DNA of 64,000 bases from the NCBI GenBank assembly GCA_000499405.2, contig HG738137.1:10424768-10488767 (forward strand), written 5' to 3'. Below, in pieces: positions 41,102 to 51,371 of this stretch. The notes under the pieces are model-generated. The model was not told the origin of the DNA. It made no database searches and saw only the letters and a program-made list of their open reading frames with translations. Every line of letters begins with the position of its first letter. Position 1 is the stretch's first letter. Source of the stretch: Onchocerca volvulus (lineage: Eukaryota > Nematoda > Chromadorea > Rhabditida > Onchocercidae). Position numbers and translations under genes: made by a program.

Positions 41102-43883
41102 AAATAAGGAATAACTAAATGTAAAAACACGATGAATTATTTTGTTATTCTTTGCAATCTCCAAATTTTAAACTTATTGAATTTCAAATCATATATTCTT
41201 GAAATGATTCAGAACAGTCAATTGTATCTATGTTTTTCCAGGAATTTTTTGTATATATCGTTAAATTATATAAGTTTGAATATAATTTAAATTGAATGAA
41301 TGAGTTCAAGTGTTCAGAGAGTTCGAGTTTTCGAATATGATATTTAAGAACTCCCTTGCGTATCCATAACAAATGAATATTGCCATGCATTTTGACTTTA
41401 TCAGATACTGAAAGTTTTAGAAGCATTTTAAGTATGTGTTTTACTTAAGTCTTTGGTTGAGTTTTGACTTTGTCTAAGTTTCGTATTGAAAAGATCTTGC
41501 AAATCACTATTTTATCCAATGAATGTTTGAAACAACCATGCTCTTTTAAGCTACAAAATGATTCTTCCTACATGATATCATCACTCCTTTTGCAGGGTTT
41601 ATTTAACATATCATGAAATAAATTATCATTCACTAACAATTATCATTAATATTTATGCGCTGTAAAAAATAAAACTGATTTTGACAGTAATGTCAGTCGT
41701 GGATATAAGTGGTATGTTTGTAATTTATATATTTGTTGTATTATAAAACTTCTTGACATCAAATATTTTTTTTATCGAAATGAAAAATTACTTAAAGTTT
41801 GATTTAATTTTAGTTTTTTATTGTTGCAGACGTTTAGTTTATTGGATATTATTGTTTCTATTTAACATGACTGAAGTATTTTCTTTATTGAGCTAGTCGT
41901 TTTAGCTTAGTTATTATATCTCAGATATTTGTATCTCAGCAAAAATATGAATTGAATGGATATTTTCTATAGTTTTCTCTTTAAAAATCCCTTCAAATCG
42001 CATTGCATTTCAAGATTTTGTTTATATTATTTTTTCAGTTCTTAGATTTGGATATGGTGGATCTTCTTTCATTAGTTAGTGATTTCTATTGCTGAAACAT
42101 TGAAATTTGTTACATGGAATATATTATTTTTGAATGATATTCAGGCGATATTTAATGAAGTATCGCAGGACAATTTAAATAGGAATCGAATTACTTCAAT
42201 GAATAATTAGCAGATATATTTTCATTGAATACATTTGTTTAATGCTTAGCTTTAAAGCTCATTTGTTCATTTGTTTATTCCTGCTTTCTTTTTGTTGAAT
42301 TTTTTCTTTTCAATTTCTATTAGTTAATTGAAATTTGGGTTGAAATCTTGCTTTCCAAGTTACTATCAATTTTCATCGGAGAAAACTATATATACACACA
42401 CACCAATATACATTACTTTTTTGACTTTAATCAATCAAAATATTTTCTGGTTTCTTTGATCATAAATTCTAAAACGGAAGAGCATCAAGAAGGTAATTCA
42501 TGAATATTTTTGTATAATAAAAATGAATAAGATTTTATCCATTCCATTGAAATAGCAGAAGGAAAGTTTTATATTTAGCAGTTAAGAAAAGTTATCAGAA
42601 AATTAATCGAAGTACTTAGCAAGAGTTTTCTCTTAATGACTAAGTTATCAAACTTTAACAATTCAACTATGGCATATACGAAATTGTTGTCGAAGTGATA
42701 GTGACAATATAAAGTATAATTCTGCGCACAATTATACTTCTATAAAATCGGGAGATATGTATTGTTTGGTGTTTTCATTTCACTATTGTTATGCTTAAAA
42801 TTCTGTTATAATCTGTTATTTGTTTCGCAGAAATCATTTTACTGTACTTCTCTTTCGGAATATGAATTTCACGTATATTAAACGATTATTAGCATGAGCA
42901 AATATCACGTATGACAAACACTTGTAAATATCAGTCTGGTATTGATGGAATAATATATATTCAAAAGTTTAGGATCTAAGAAAAAAGTTGGAGAAGTAGT
43001 GATTTATTTTTGAATAAGTCGTGATTTATTTTATGTTAAGGAAACATTACTGAAAGTTTTGCATGAGATATTAAATGAATAAATATCTTGTCCCGCTTTA
43101 TCGAATTGCAACCTGAAAATTCAAATTACTCTCTATATTAGCCTAAATAATTATCTGATGGAATGATACAAAATATTTGCCGATAGATGGCCTTCTGGTT
43201 GCTTACCAATGATTCAAATATTGCGACAATAATAGTAAAAGAATGTCCATAGAAAGTTTGTTTGTTGATATAAATATTGATCAGTGTAATGATAACGGTA
43301 TCACCTAAACTCAATGTTTGTAATTATGTTGAGCCGGAATGCAGCAATTTAGAAATATCATCGCACGAAAGTTGCTGTCACTTTTTTGCCGGAATTTTTC
43401 GTTTTCATTTTTTTGAAATTCGTTTCAGATTGCGCAATTTGTGTTTTATTTTAACGCAAAAATAATTCATCGCATTGGGAAGATAAGATGGATGTTTCAC
43501 ATATAGTAAATTTTTGACTATCACAGTAAGACTGATTTCAAATATTATTTTCCTAAAGTGAATCTTTATCACGTGGACAGAATTCAGTCAGCTATCTTCA
43601 TAAATCTTACAATTACACATAATTCCATATATTTGGTTATCGTTGCCTAGTGAATTCAAAAAAAAAATTTTTTTTCGAATAATTTTCCATTTTTCTTTTT
43701 TTTTTTTTTGTTTTTGTAAATTTAACGGAATCATTTATTAAACTATTAATATCATATTGATTTCATTCTTAAAGAAATCATGTAAAATTGAAGAACAAAA
43801 TATCTTGTGCAATCACTCATTCAGATCAAATTGATCGAAAAAACAATTAATACAATTTAAATATACGCATCTAGTAATTATAA
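41102..43883. other. Convergent intergenic region BRWD / secreted-protein gene
   Basis: About 2.8 kb of AT-rich sequence. AATAAA at 41617-41622 and 41668-41673 are poly(A) candidates for BRWD. A 10 bp inverted repeat (42712-42721 with 42730-42739) and a short TA/CA run near 42385-42402 were noted. No coding content recognised. Confidence 0.55.
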
Positions 43884-46800
43884 TTAATTAGTCGCAAAAC
43901 CTATGATTGCATAAATAGAACCGTACTGATGCTCATTACGAGATGAGAATAATGAACTTATTCCATCGGCGGATAAGTAATATGTTGCTAATTTTACGTC
44001 ATCGAATACTTCACTGCAAAATAAATACTTTATTGAGAATCAAAGTAAAAAGATATGAATAGTTGTGTAATATTCTAAAAATTAAGTAAATAATATTTAA
44101 AATTATTATAGCACGTCCGTTGCTTCCGAAAATTTTAAACAATGCTTACTCCATATGTTTTTTGTTGCATAATCAAATAGATAAATTATGAGATCGAGGG
44201 GTTTCTTTTTGATTATTGAATATAAATCATTGGATTGACTTACTTAAACAAATTTTCACTGTTCTTTGGTTCTTTGGAATCGGTTGCTGTTATATGAATC
44301 GCAATTTTCTGATAGTTGTTCCACTTGGAGATTGTTTCAAACTATAAAAGTAATTTTTTTGCTTGAATTAAGCAATGTGCAACGATTTTTATCTTTCCTC
44401 GAGACCAAAATAAATTTTTATAAAATCTTCTGAACAATCTGTTTGGTGTTAAACAATTAAAGATAATGCTTACATTCCATCTTTCGAATTGTTCTCGTAA
44501 CTCCGTCTCATTGTCAGTCTTCACTACAAATGTTGATACTGCAACATCCTCTCCACCAAACATCATAACGATATTCCGATATAGATAGCTTGTTCTTTAA
44601 TTAAAAAATATCAATGAAATCTTCTAGGAATGCGAACAAAATGGTTTGTGATAAGCACAAAATTCAAAAAAAAAAAATAAATTCTTTTCAAGGTTTAATC
44701 TTTTTCGAAGCAATCGACATAATTGATAAGTCATCAAACCCTGATAATTCGCTAGATGTTTCAGACATTACGCAAATTTGACACCCAGTTATGGATATAT
44801 GCTCTTGTGTGATCGATTCAGCGTCGGACTGAGTGAACTGGGAATTATTACTGGGAAAAGTAAAAAAAGAGAGTATCAGTTTGATGGATCTCTGAAATGA
44901 TTTTTTCATACAATTTTATTTTGACTCGAACATAAGAATATTTTGAACTGAAATTAGCATACTGAGACATTTATAGTTTCATTTTAGGCGAGAAAAGTTA
45001 CGAGAGGAAGAATATTTTTTAAAAATATTAGTTTCAAACGAAAACCTTTGGAACTGTGTAATCTCCATATTTCTCATTCCATAACTCAGAAGTGGAAACA
45101 AGGATCAGATTACTTCCCACAACGTCATTTATCCGAATAGTATAGTTTTCAGTTCTGAAAGAAATTATGTGGAAGTAGTTAGTTAATTTTTAGTAATTTG
45201 GCTATACCGTCATGTTTCATTTTGAGCCAAGTTCAGATTACTGTATTCGGTATTCGTATGACATCATTCTAAATTGCCTGGATGACATGCTTCTAAGGGT
45301 GGATTTAAATCAAAATGCTTCTGCTGTTATGCATGAGCTGTTCAGATGAAACATTTTCATGGCTGATAAAACATAAATATATTTTCTTTTCCCTAAAAAA
45401 TCCATTATCATTTCCTTAATTACTTGCTCTTATTTTCTGACATATCTTCTTTCAATAATTAAATAGCTGTTTTGTAATGAATTTTGTCAGTAATCATGAA
45501 TTTTGATGGTTTTATTAGCTGAGATTCAAGTCTTTTTAGACTGAATCTCATGATCATCAAGCTAAAGATGTTTAACTCTATATATTAGGTCATTTAATGT
45601 GAAAAGGATCCAATAAAATAATTTACAATAATTTATTTTCATCTTATGTTAGAACGCTGTTTTATGTCTCAAAAGATAAGTAGACCGGGATTTTGGTTAA
45701 TTCAGTATCAAGTCGGATATATCGTCAGTCTGAATTAACTTTGAAGGTTGTTCGTCATCAATGGTATTGGAGTTATGAGTATGGGGATAGAGATAGATTA
45801 TTTTTTGATTCTTTCATGAAATCTTTGGATAAAAAAACAAGTTTCTATTGGCTTTCTTCAAAAATCAACGTGATGGTTTTATGTAGCTATTCCGATTTCT
45901 CTAGTAATTTGAGTGAGAATTTAGTGAAATTTACCATAATGTAATGCTTGCAAATATATGCTCCAGTTTATTACTCCTTATGTTAGGAAAATTTTCCGAA
46001 TCTTATCCGAGAAAATGGAAGGGAATTAGAAGCTATAGTGGAGGTTTTAAAAAAAATTAATATAAAAACAATTGCTGAATCTTCAAATTCTTTTGATAAA
46101 GTTGACCTTTCCGTACTGGATGGTTTTATAGTTAAATTTGGCTTCAATTTAATCAATAGTTCGCTGAAAAGTTACTTAGATAGACTGGTCCGTTTTACTA
46201 AAATGGGAATACTGAAAATGAGGAATTGTATAAATGCTTTTGAGAGAGTAAATGTAGTACGGGAAAAGGATGAAGTGTTTGATACTTCTATAAAACGGGA
46301 AAACTATAAAGTCTGATAATATCGGTGAATCTTTACTAATTACGTGAAAAAAAAAAAAACCAAACAAATTACTTGATAGAGCCGTAAATAATACGTTTGA
46401 TTAATGGTTCTGGTAGAATAAAACCATCTGTTTTATATTCCGCGGATGTTACAGGAAAACGTCCTTTTAATTGAAAATGTTTAGAAATTAAAACTGGCCA
46501 TTAAATATTTCTTTGCTTCATGAGTGAATTTAAAAAAAAACCGAAAAAAGAAAAAGTGAATTTTAAAAAAAACCGAAAAAAGAAAAAGTGAAATACCAGA
46601 TGATTCCGACCAATATGTTTAAAAAATACGCAATGCGAACGTAATTTCTGGATATCACAAATTTTATCAAAAACGAATTAATTTTCTTAAGAATATACCT
46701 TCACGGTTCTGACACAACTGCAAGCATTCTGTGCGATTTTCAGTTGAAAATAAGGTTAACAAGTATTCACTCCAACCAAGTTTACTCAAGTCGATAAAAA

Positions 46801-48335
46801 CTGGCCATAAATTCTGTAATCAAAAATTATAAATTTTTTCTTCATTGCTTAAATTTTTCGAAAATATTCGACTTTTTCTCAACTGAAGAAACTTTCCTAA
46901 AACAATAATTGCGAATAATTTTAACAGAATAATAGGAATCAGATCTTTCCATCTCTGAATCTCACTTCTCGATTGGGATCGCATTATACATAAATATTCT
47001 TGTATAATTTTTGTCAGAAATGTATAACAATTATCAGTAATTCTTGAGATTATGAGCGAACAACAAAGATTTTAACGCTCAATCCTCATATGTTTAACCT
47101 ATGTACATGCATAATACCTCATCTGGAGAATCAAGCGATTCCCAATGATATATTGGGAAAAGTTTTGGGAATAATTTGCCATGTCGAACATATCCAATTT
47201 TATAACGACGTTCAAATAATGCAACCGCGGCAAATTCCTTGAAGAGACTCACACTGAAATTGATTTTTCGAAAGAAAATGTAAATATATTTGAGATTTTT
47301 TCTTTCACCATTTTCAAATTTCCAGTTTGTATTGCCAAAAGTAAAAGAAGAAAATACTAATTGAGAAAACAAATTTGAACCATACTTTAGCATATTGTCT
47401 AAATCTCCGTTTTCNNNNNNNNNNNNNNNNNNNNNNNNNNNTATTCTATGTCACGCACAGAGTTAGGTTAATTTTCTGTAAACATTCTATTATATTATGT
47501 TTGCGGAATGATTTTTTCATTAAAAAAGATCATTTTTTTTTTTTAACGTATCAAAGATGTTAAAACGGATTTGTTTGGTTTAAGTCAGCAATGAATATTA
47601 AGAAGGCAAAAAAATCTAATCCATTGTTTTCACAGATAGTTTCGTCAATCTTCATCAAATTCGCCTATTGTCATTTAATTGGTTTTTAATTTTTGTTTAT
47701 CCATGAGTAAAGTTTACTCATAGATAGAGCTTTCTGTAAAACAGTCATCATTTCAGGAAAGCATTGACAATGAAATTATATCTTATCACTTCGCTTCTTC
47801 TTGCTATAATTCACCAGAATATCGCTCTTCCAAATGATACCATAGGTTATTTTTCGAAAAAATTGGCATCTTTCAAAAAAGGATTTTCTTACATTTTAGC
47901 GAAATCATTAACCAGTTACAACATATGGAATTCTCCTGAACATGTCGCAGAATTTAGAAACAGTAATTTGGAAGCACTTCGCCAGATTGTATCCATTCCA
48001 GCAATACGTAACCATTTTGTCTAAATCTCCGTTTTCCAAGTATTGTACAAAATGGTTACGTATTGCTGGAATGGATACAATCTGGCGAAGTGCTTCCAAA
48101 TTAGGCCAAAAATAATTATAGATCTTGTTCCTAAGTTTTGCGATATATTCAAGGGAATTCCTTATGTTGTAACTGGTTGATGATGTTGCTAAAATGTAAG
48201 GAAATCCTTTTTTGAAAGATAAACAATTTATAAAGATGCCAAATTTTTCAAAAAATAACCTATGGTATCATTTGGAAGAGCGATATTCTGGTGAATTATA
48301 GCAAGAAGAAGCGAAGTGATAAGATATAATTTCAT
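43884..48335 (-). CDS. Unrecognised secreted protein, 10 exons, interrupted by a gap and inverted insert
   Basis: Exons high to low: 48335-48260, 48206-48017 joined to 47394-47386 (exon 2, split by the insert 47395-48016), 47253-47118, 46813-46699, 46463-46373, 45154-45046, 44837-44740, 44594-44474, 44341-44244, 44013-43884. Total 1173 nt, 390 residues; every phase agrees, including across the insert. The start MKLYLITSLLLAIIHQNIA is a clear signal peptide, and the body has several N-x-S/T sequons (NDT, NVS, NRT, NYT, NET), so secretion is likely. Notable blocks are FKEFAAVALFERRYKIGY, LFPIYHWESLDSPDENLW, ISITGCQICVMSE and YRNIVMMFGGEDVAVSTF. I do not recognise the family. A TTTCAG 13 nt before the ATG suggests trans-splicing. 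The 53 bp first intron is short but required, because reading through meets a stop. The intron 45155-46372 contains the COX2-like/AtpH-like insert. Join choices at 47386 and 44740 rest on phase and weak donors. Confidence 0.6.
45521..45549. repeat. Short inverted repeat beside the organelle-like insert
   Basis: GAGATTCA-(A)-GTCT pairs with AGACTGAATCTC around a T-rich loop, with one bulged base. It lies about 150 bp from the COX2-like fragment. Confidence 0.6.
45693..45838 (+). pseudogene. Cytochrome c oxidase subunit 2-like fragment (nuclear insert)
   Basis: The frame holds SELTLKVV, then RHQWYWSYEYGD and FFDSFMKSLD. The HQWYWSYEY motif and the following FDS-M-KSLD are characteristic of subunit 2 (CuA domain approach) in mitochondria and alphaproteobacteria. 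The usual Gly before HQW is Arg, and similarity dies out after the Lys-rich stretch, so this is a decayed fragment. It lies in an intron on the strand opposite the host gene. The source could be mitochondrial (NUMT) or Wolbachia (nuwt); the neighbouring AtpH-like fragment favours a bacterial source. Confidence 0.6.
46017..46316 (+). pseudogene. ATP synthase delta (AtpH)-like C-terminal fragment
   Basis: The frame carries KINIKTIAESSNSFDKVDLS, VLDGFIVKFGFNLINSSLKS, then YLDRLVRF. The arrangement VD-(S/P)-x-L-x-GF-V-K-x-G-x-x-(I/L)-(I/D)-x-S-(L/V)-K matches the conserved end of bacterial and mitochondrial delta/OSCP subunits. Nematode mitochondrial DNA does not encode this subunit, so if the call is right and this is a transfer, the source is bacterial (Wolbachia in filarial worms) rather than mitochondrial. 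The frame continues past the expected C-terminus with unrelated residues, and no N-terminal half was found. Confidence 0.45.
46523..46590. repeat. Tandem duplication of ~32-34 bp, A-rich
   Basis: A unit beginning GTGAATTT and ending AAGAAAAA occurs twice head to tail, inside an intron of the secreted-protein gene. Confidence 0.75.
47415..47441. other. Assembly gap (27 N)
   Basis: A run of 27 N. The 20 bases just before it (47395-47414) recur exactly at 48017-48036, which suggests the gap marks a misjoin rather than simply missing sequence. Confidence 0.95.
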
Positions 48336-48663
48336 TGTCAATGCTTTCCTGAAATGATGACTGTTTTACAGAAAGCTCTATCTATGAGTAAACTTTACTC
48401 ATGGATAAACAAAAATTAAAAACCAATTAAATGACAATAGGCGAATTTGATGAAGATTGACAAAACTATCTGTGAAAACAATGGATTAGATTTTTTTGCC
48501 CTCTTAATATTCATTGCTGACCTAGACCAAACAAATCCGTTTTAACATCTTTGATACGTTAAAAAAAAAAAATGATCTTTTTTAATGAAAAAATCATTCC
48601 GCAAACATAATATAATAGAATGTTTACAGAAAATTAACCTAACTCTGTGCGTGACATAGAATA
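47442..48663. repeat. Large imperfect palindrome with 26 bp spacer
   Basis: Left arm 47442-48020 (579 bp) is the diverged reverse complement of right arm 48047-48663 (617 bp). The 38 bp difference is explained by two indels: 17 bp in the first intron and 21 bp (seven codons) in exon 2, plus scattered substitutions. The arms carry the upstream region, signal-peptide exon and part of exon 2 of the secreted-protein gene; the right arm belongs to the intact minus-strand gene. Confidence 0.9.
47770..48024 (+). pseudogene. Inverted, truncated copy of the secreted-protein 5' end
   Basis: Starts with the same signal peptide (MKLYLITSLLLAIIHQNIA) and runs to IRNHFV, stopping at the palindrome spacer. 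It lacks the seven residues KIYNYFW-like present in the other arm, but stays open. It is either a second allele or paralogue placed in inverse orientation by the assembler, or a real inverted partial duplication. Confidence 0.55.
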
Positions 48664-49281
48664 TAGCAATGATAGTGATTTTTGCTCATTTTGAATACTT
48701 TTCACGGTTATATTGCACCAATTGAATCGTCCACTTCAAAAAGCTAGGATTAATTTGCGCCAATTGTAATCTTCTACATCATTGAATAGAAATTTCAAAT
48801 GCTGTAAATCGCTAGCTATTGAAATGATTTCAAAAAAGATTTATGTCTTTTCAAAAAAAATGTAACTTTTTTGTAATGTAAATTTTTTTCTATTAAATAA
48901 CGGATTAAAAAAAAATGTATATTCATGTGCAAATGTCCATTAATTATTCATAATCAAATAAATTTTGCAGTGAATCAAGATCCAAAACTGAATTTTGCTA
49001 GAAATTTTTTATCAAGTTATAATTTTTTCGAAGACCACTAATATAATTCAATAAAATATTGATAGCATGATTAGAAATCAATTTTTATTATAATGCTCAA
49101 AAAATGAAGGAAAAGCAATCATTTAATGATTCGCAAAGAAAAAGGAGGAAAGAGATATCAAAAAGTGTAAATAAATAGAGATTTTGTCAGAAATTCATTT
49201 AGTGCTGTATGTCATATGGCTTAATTCAATTAAAATGACAATATTCTGAAAAATATATAAGATGAAGGTCATGTAAACCAT
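48664..49281. other. Upstream region of the secreted-protein gene
   Basis: AT-rich DNA upstream of the minus-strand gene and upstream of the plus-strand broken copy. I see no coding content, hairpin or repeat. Confidence 0.5.
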
Positions 49282-49680
49282 ATGAGAATCATCGTCATCA
49301 TTCTATTCCATTTCATGCATGTTAGATGGATTAATTTTACAGTTATACATTACTTAAATTGAGCAGAAATATTGCTTTTATAGATTGAAACAATTTTCGA
49401 ATCATTTTTATGATAGTATTGGCATTATTATAAATTTTTTCTCTCTTCAAAAAAAAAAAAAGAAAACCATTTCCTTATATTTTAAGATCAGCATTCATTC
49501 ATGACACAAGAAATTCTCTTCCATATTTCGCGGAATTTAGGAACAACATTTACAATAATTTTTTCTTCAGTTGTATCCATCCTAATAATGGATGACCAAA
49601 TTGTGCAATATTCAGAAAACAAAGATTTGGACAATATGTTAAAATATGGTTTAAATTTGCTCAATTTTTTTCTCAATTAG
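49282..49680 (+). pseudogene. Third, broken copy of the secreted-protein 5' end
   Basis: A possible signal-peptide start (MRIIVIILFHFMH at 49282) is followed at about 49530-49660 by sequence aligning to exon 2 of the minus-strand gene: EFRNNIYN in one frame, then VSI...VQYSENKDLDNMLKYG in another. The frame change and lost bases between the blocks show it is broken, or split by an extra intron. It lies in the opposite orientation to the intact gene and ends near a Helitron 5' remnant. Confidence 0.5.
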
Positions 49681-49725
49681 TACAGAACTGTAACAGGTAA
49701 AAAGAAAAATAGGTATATCTGTATA

Positions 49726-49839
49726 GAAATAGACGCCTATTAGAATGCAAAGTTGTTTTAAAATTTCAAATCGGTCGGTGAAGAATTTGAACGTTATGTA
49801 GAAATGAACAATGAACATCTGCATTTTTATTTATATAGA
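49726..49839 (-). mobile_element. Helitron 5'-end remnant
   Basis: Minus strand begins A|TCTATATAAATAAAAATG at 49839 and carries the CTTTGCATTC...AATAGGCGT block. It matches the end of the complete element at 54390. No 3' end was found to its left. Confidence 0.5.
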
Positions 49840-49953
49840 TTGTCGCTGTATTCGCGAGGATGGAAAAAGAAAATCAGTGATTCTTTTGTTTTAAATTTGA
49901 CATTGCATATTTCCTGTAGTTGATTGTGAAATCATTTTTTGTCTATTAAGTTA

Positions 49954-50133
49954 ATGAGCTTTAAAAAAGCTCTCTTTCATCTTGCGCTAACCACGGGCAC
50001 AATCTCATGTGCACCAAAGGTGCATGCTCCTCAGACAACAAAGGATTTTTCTTTTCTCTCCAAAATGTTACCAGGAGCCTCCATCCACGAAGAAGATGAG
50101 GGTCCTGAGTATAAAAATCACTTAAATGGATAA
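49954..50133 (+). CDS. Possible small secreted peptide gene
   Basis: A single-exon frame of 59 codons. MSFKKALFHLALTTGTISCA looks like a signal peptide (two Lys, then a hydrophobic run). The remaining ~39 residues include SFLSKMLPGAS and EEDEGPEYKNHLNG. The frame is visibly richer in GC than its surroundings, and AATAAA motifs at 50288 and 50298 lie ~160 nt after the stop. I recognise no family. A bacterial lipobox-like reading (TISC) is also possible, since bacterial DNA seems to be inserted nearby. No good splice acceptor precedes the ATG, so expression is unproven. Confidence 0.3.
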   Translation: MSFKKALFHLALTTGTISCAPKVHAPQTTKDFSFLSKMLPGASIHEEDEGPEYKNHLNG

Positions 50134-51371
50134 GCCGCCATGAGCTCGGTTGGATGTTCCATATCAATTTTTCTTCTTTGCGTAACCCTATCTCTCCCTT
50201 TTTTTGTATTATAATTTCTTCATGATATTGTCGAAATTGTATTGTCGATATAATTGTTGTAATAGTTGCTGCATACGTTGATTAACAAATAAATCGTAAT
50301 AAAGGTTTTATTACCCAAGTTTGAGATTCGTTTCCAAATGAATAAACAACAAAATTGAAGAGACTGTGAGAACCGAAGAACAGAATTCAACGTGTTATTT
50401 TGTCACGATCAGAAAGAAAAAGCGACATTGATTATCTTAGCGAAATTCTACTCTCCCGAAACAGAGGAATATTTCGGAATAAAGTAAATTTTCTTAAAAA
50501 ATTTAACGAATTCCAAATTGTTAAATTTTTATTTGAATTTATAAAACAGAAAATAAAGAATATAGTAGAGCCGATTTTGATTCGATGAGATCCCTCAAAA
50601 TCAAGCGCATTACATCACCTAAATTGAATGATAATTTCAACGAATTAAGTTAGACATTTGGCTAACTTTCATCGTATTTTAAAAAAATCTATTTAATTAT
50701 CAATAGGTCATTTGTTTCTAGATGATGACTACAGTATTTGAGAAGTTTATTCACGACGAAGTCAAATTAAAATTAAGCAATGGCTATAATTAAAACAGGA
50801 AATAATATCTTTTATTAAATACATCACTGTTGCCCATGACAACGAAAGTCAGCGATCATATAACAACTATTTTCTTGCAGTTTATCGTTGTTAAATTTTG
50901 TTTTGCTTGGTAGATTTATTGAAATTTTATAACGTTTATAACATTTGAAAACGTTAATTTATTCTCCGCGATAATATCATTTGACAAAGTGGTTATTTTT
51001 TTAAAGCAACAGTCATTGAAGTTATTGAAAAGTTATTTGATCGTCCTCAATTCTTTTGGGTTACGTAAAGTTTGCGGCTCATATCAGTTTCGGAAAATTG
51101 ATGGAATGGATAGTTTAGTATATGACGGAAGAAACCCCCTGGGTAGTCTCCGGAAATCTCAAGGTGATGGAAAAGTATCAAACAGCTGAAATCAATAGCT
51201 GTTCAATTGGATGGAAGATTAAAATATTTGATAGTTAATATTAGTATAGAGTTTCTATGTTATTATTTGAAGAAGTGATGCATGTATATTATTCAATAAT
51301 ACACTTCATATCAAAAATTTTACGAAAGAATTGAATGTTCCATTTTATAATACTTTACATGTTGAAGCATA
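50134..51371. other. bbip-1 upstream region
   Basis: AT-rich with an X-box-like site at 50829-50843. A 62-codon frame at 50400-50588 shows no recognisable content. Confidence 0.5.
50829..50843. promoter_or_regulatory. X-box-like (RFX) site upstream of bbip-1
   Basis: GTTGCCCATGACAAC has the half-sites of the ciliary X-box (GTTGCC / RRNRAC) with a 3 nt instead of 2 nt centre. It lies 529 bp upstream of the bbip-1 ATG. RFX factors control ciliary genes including the BBSome genes in worms. Confidence 0.35.

Noticed and set aside
46369..46371. Stop codon ending the secreted-protein gene at GSIK
   Set aside because: TCAA|GTAATT is a good donor and joins in phase to the exon at 45154, so the gene continues; RNA evidence would settle it.
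47908..48099. Minus-strand frame reading across the palindrome centre
   Set aside because: It joins the true exon 2 to the inverted copy; after GDLDK it reads antisense of the other arm.
49488..49676. 62-codon minus-strand frame
   Set aside because: Shadow of the plus-strand broken copy; the plus strand carries the similarity (VQYSENKDLDNMLKYG).
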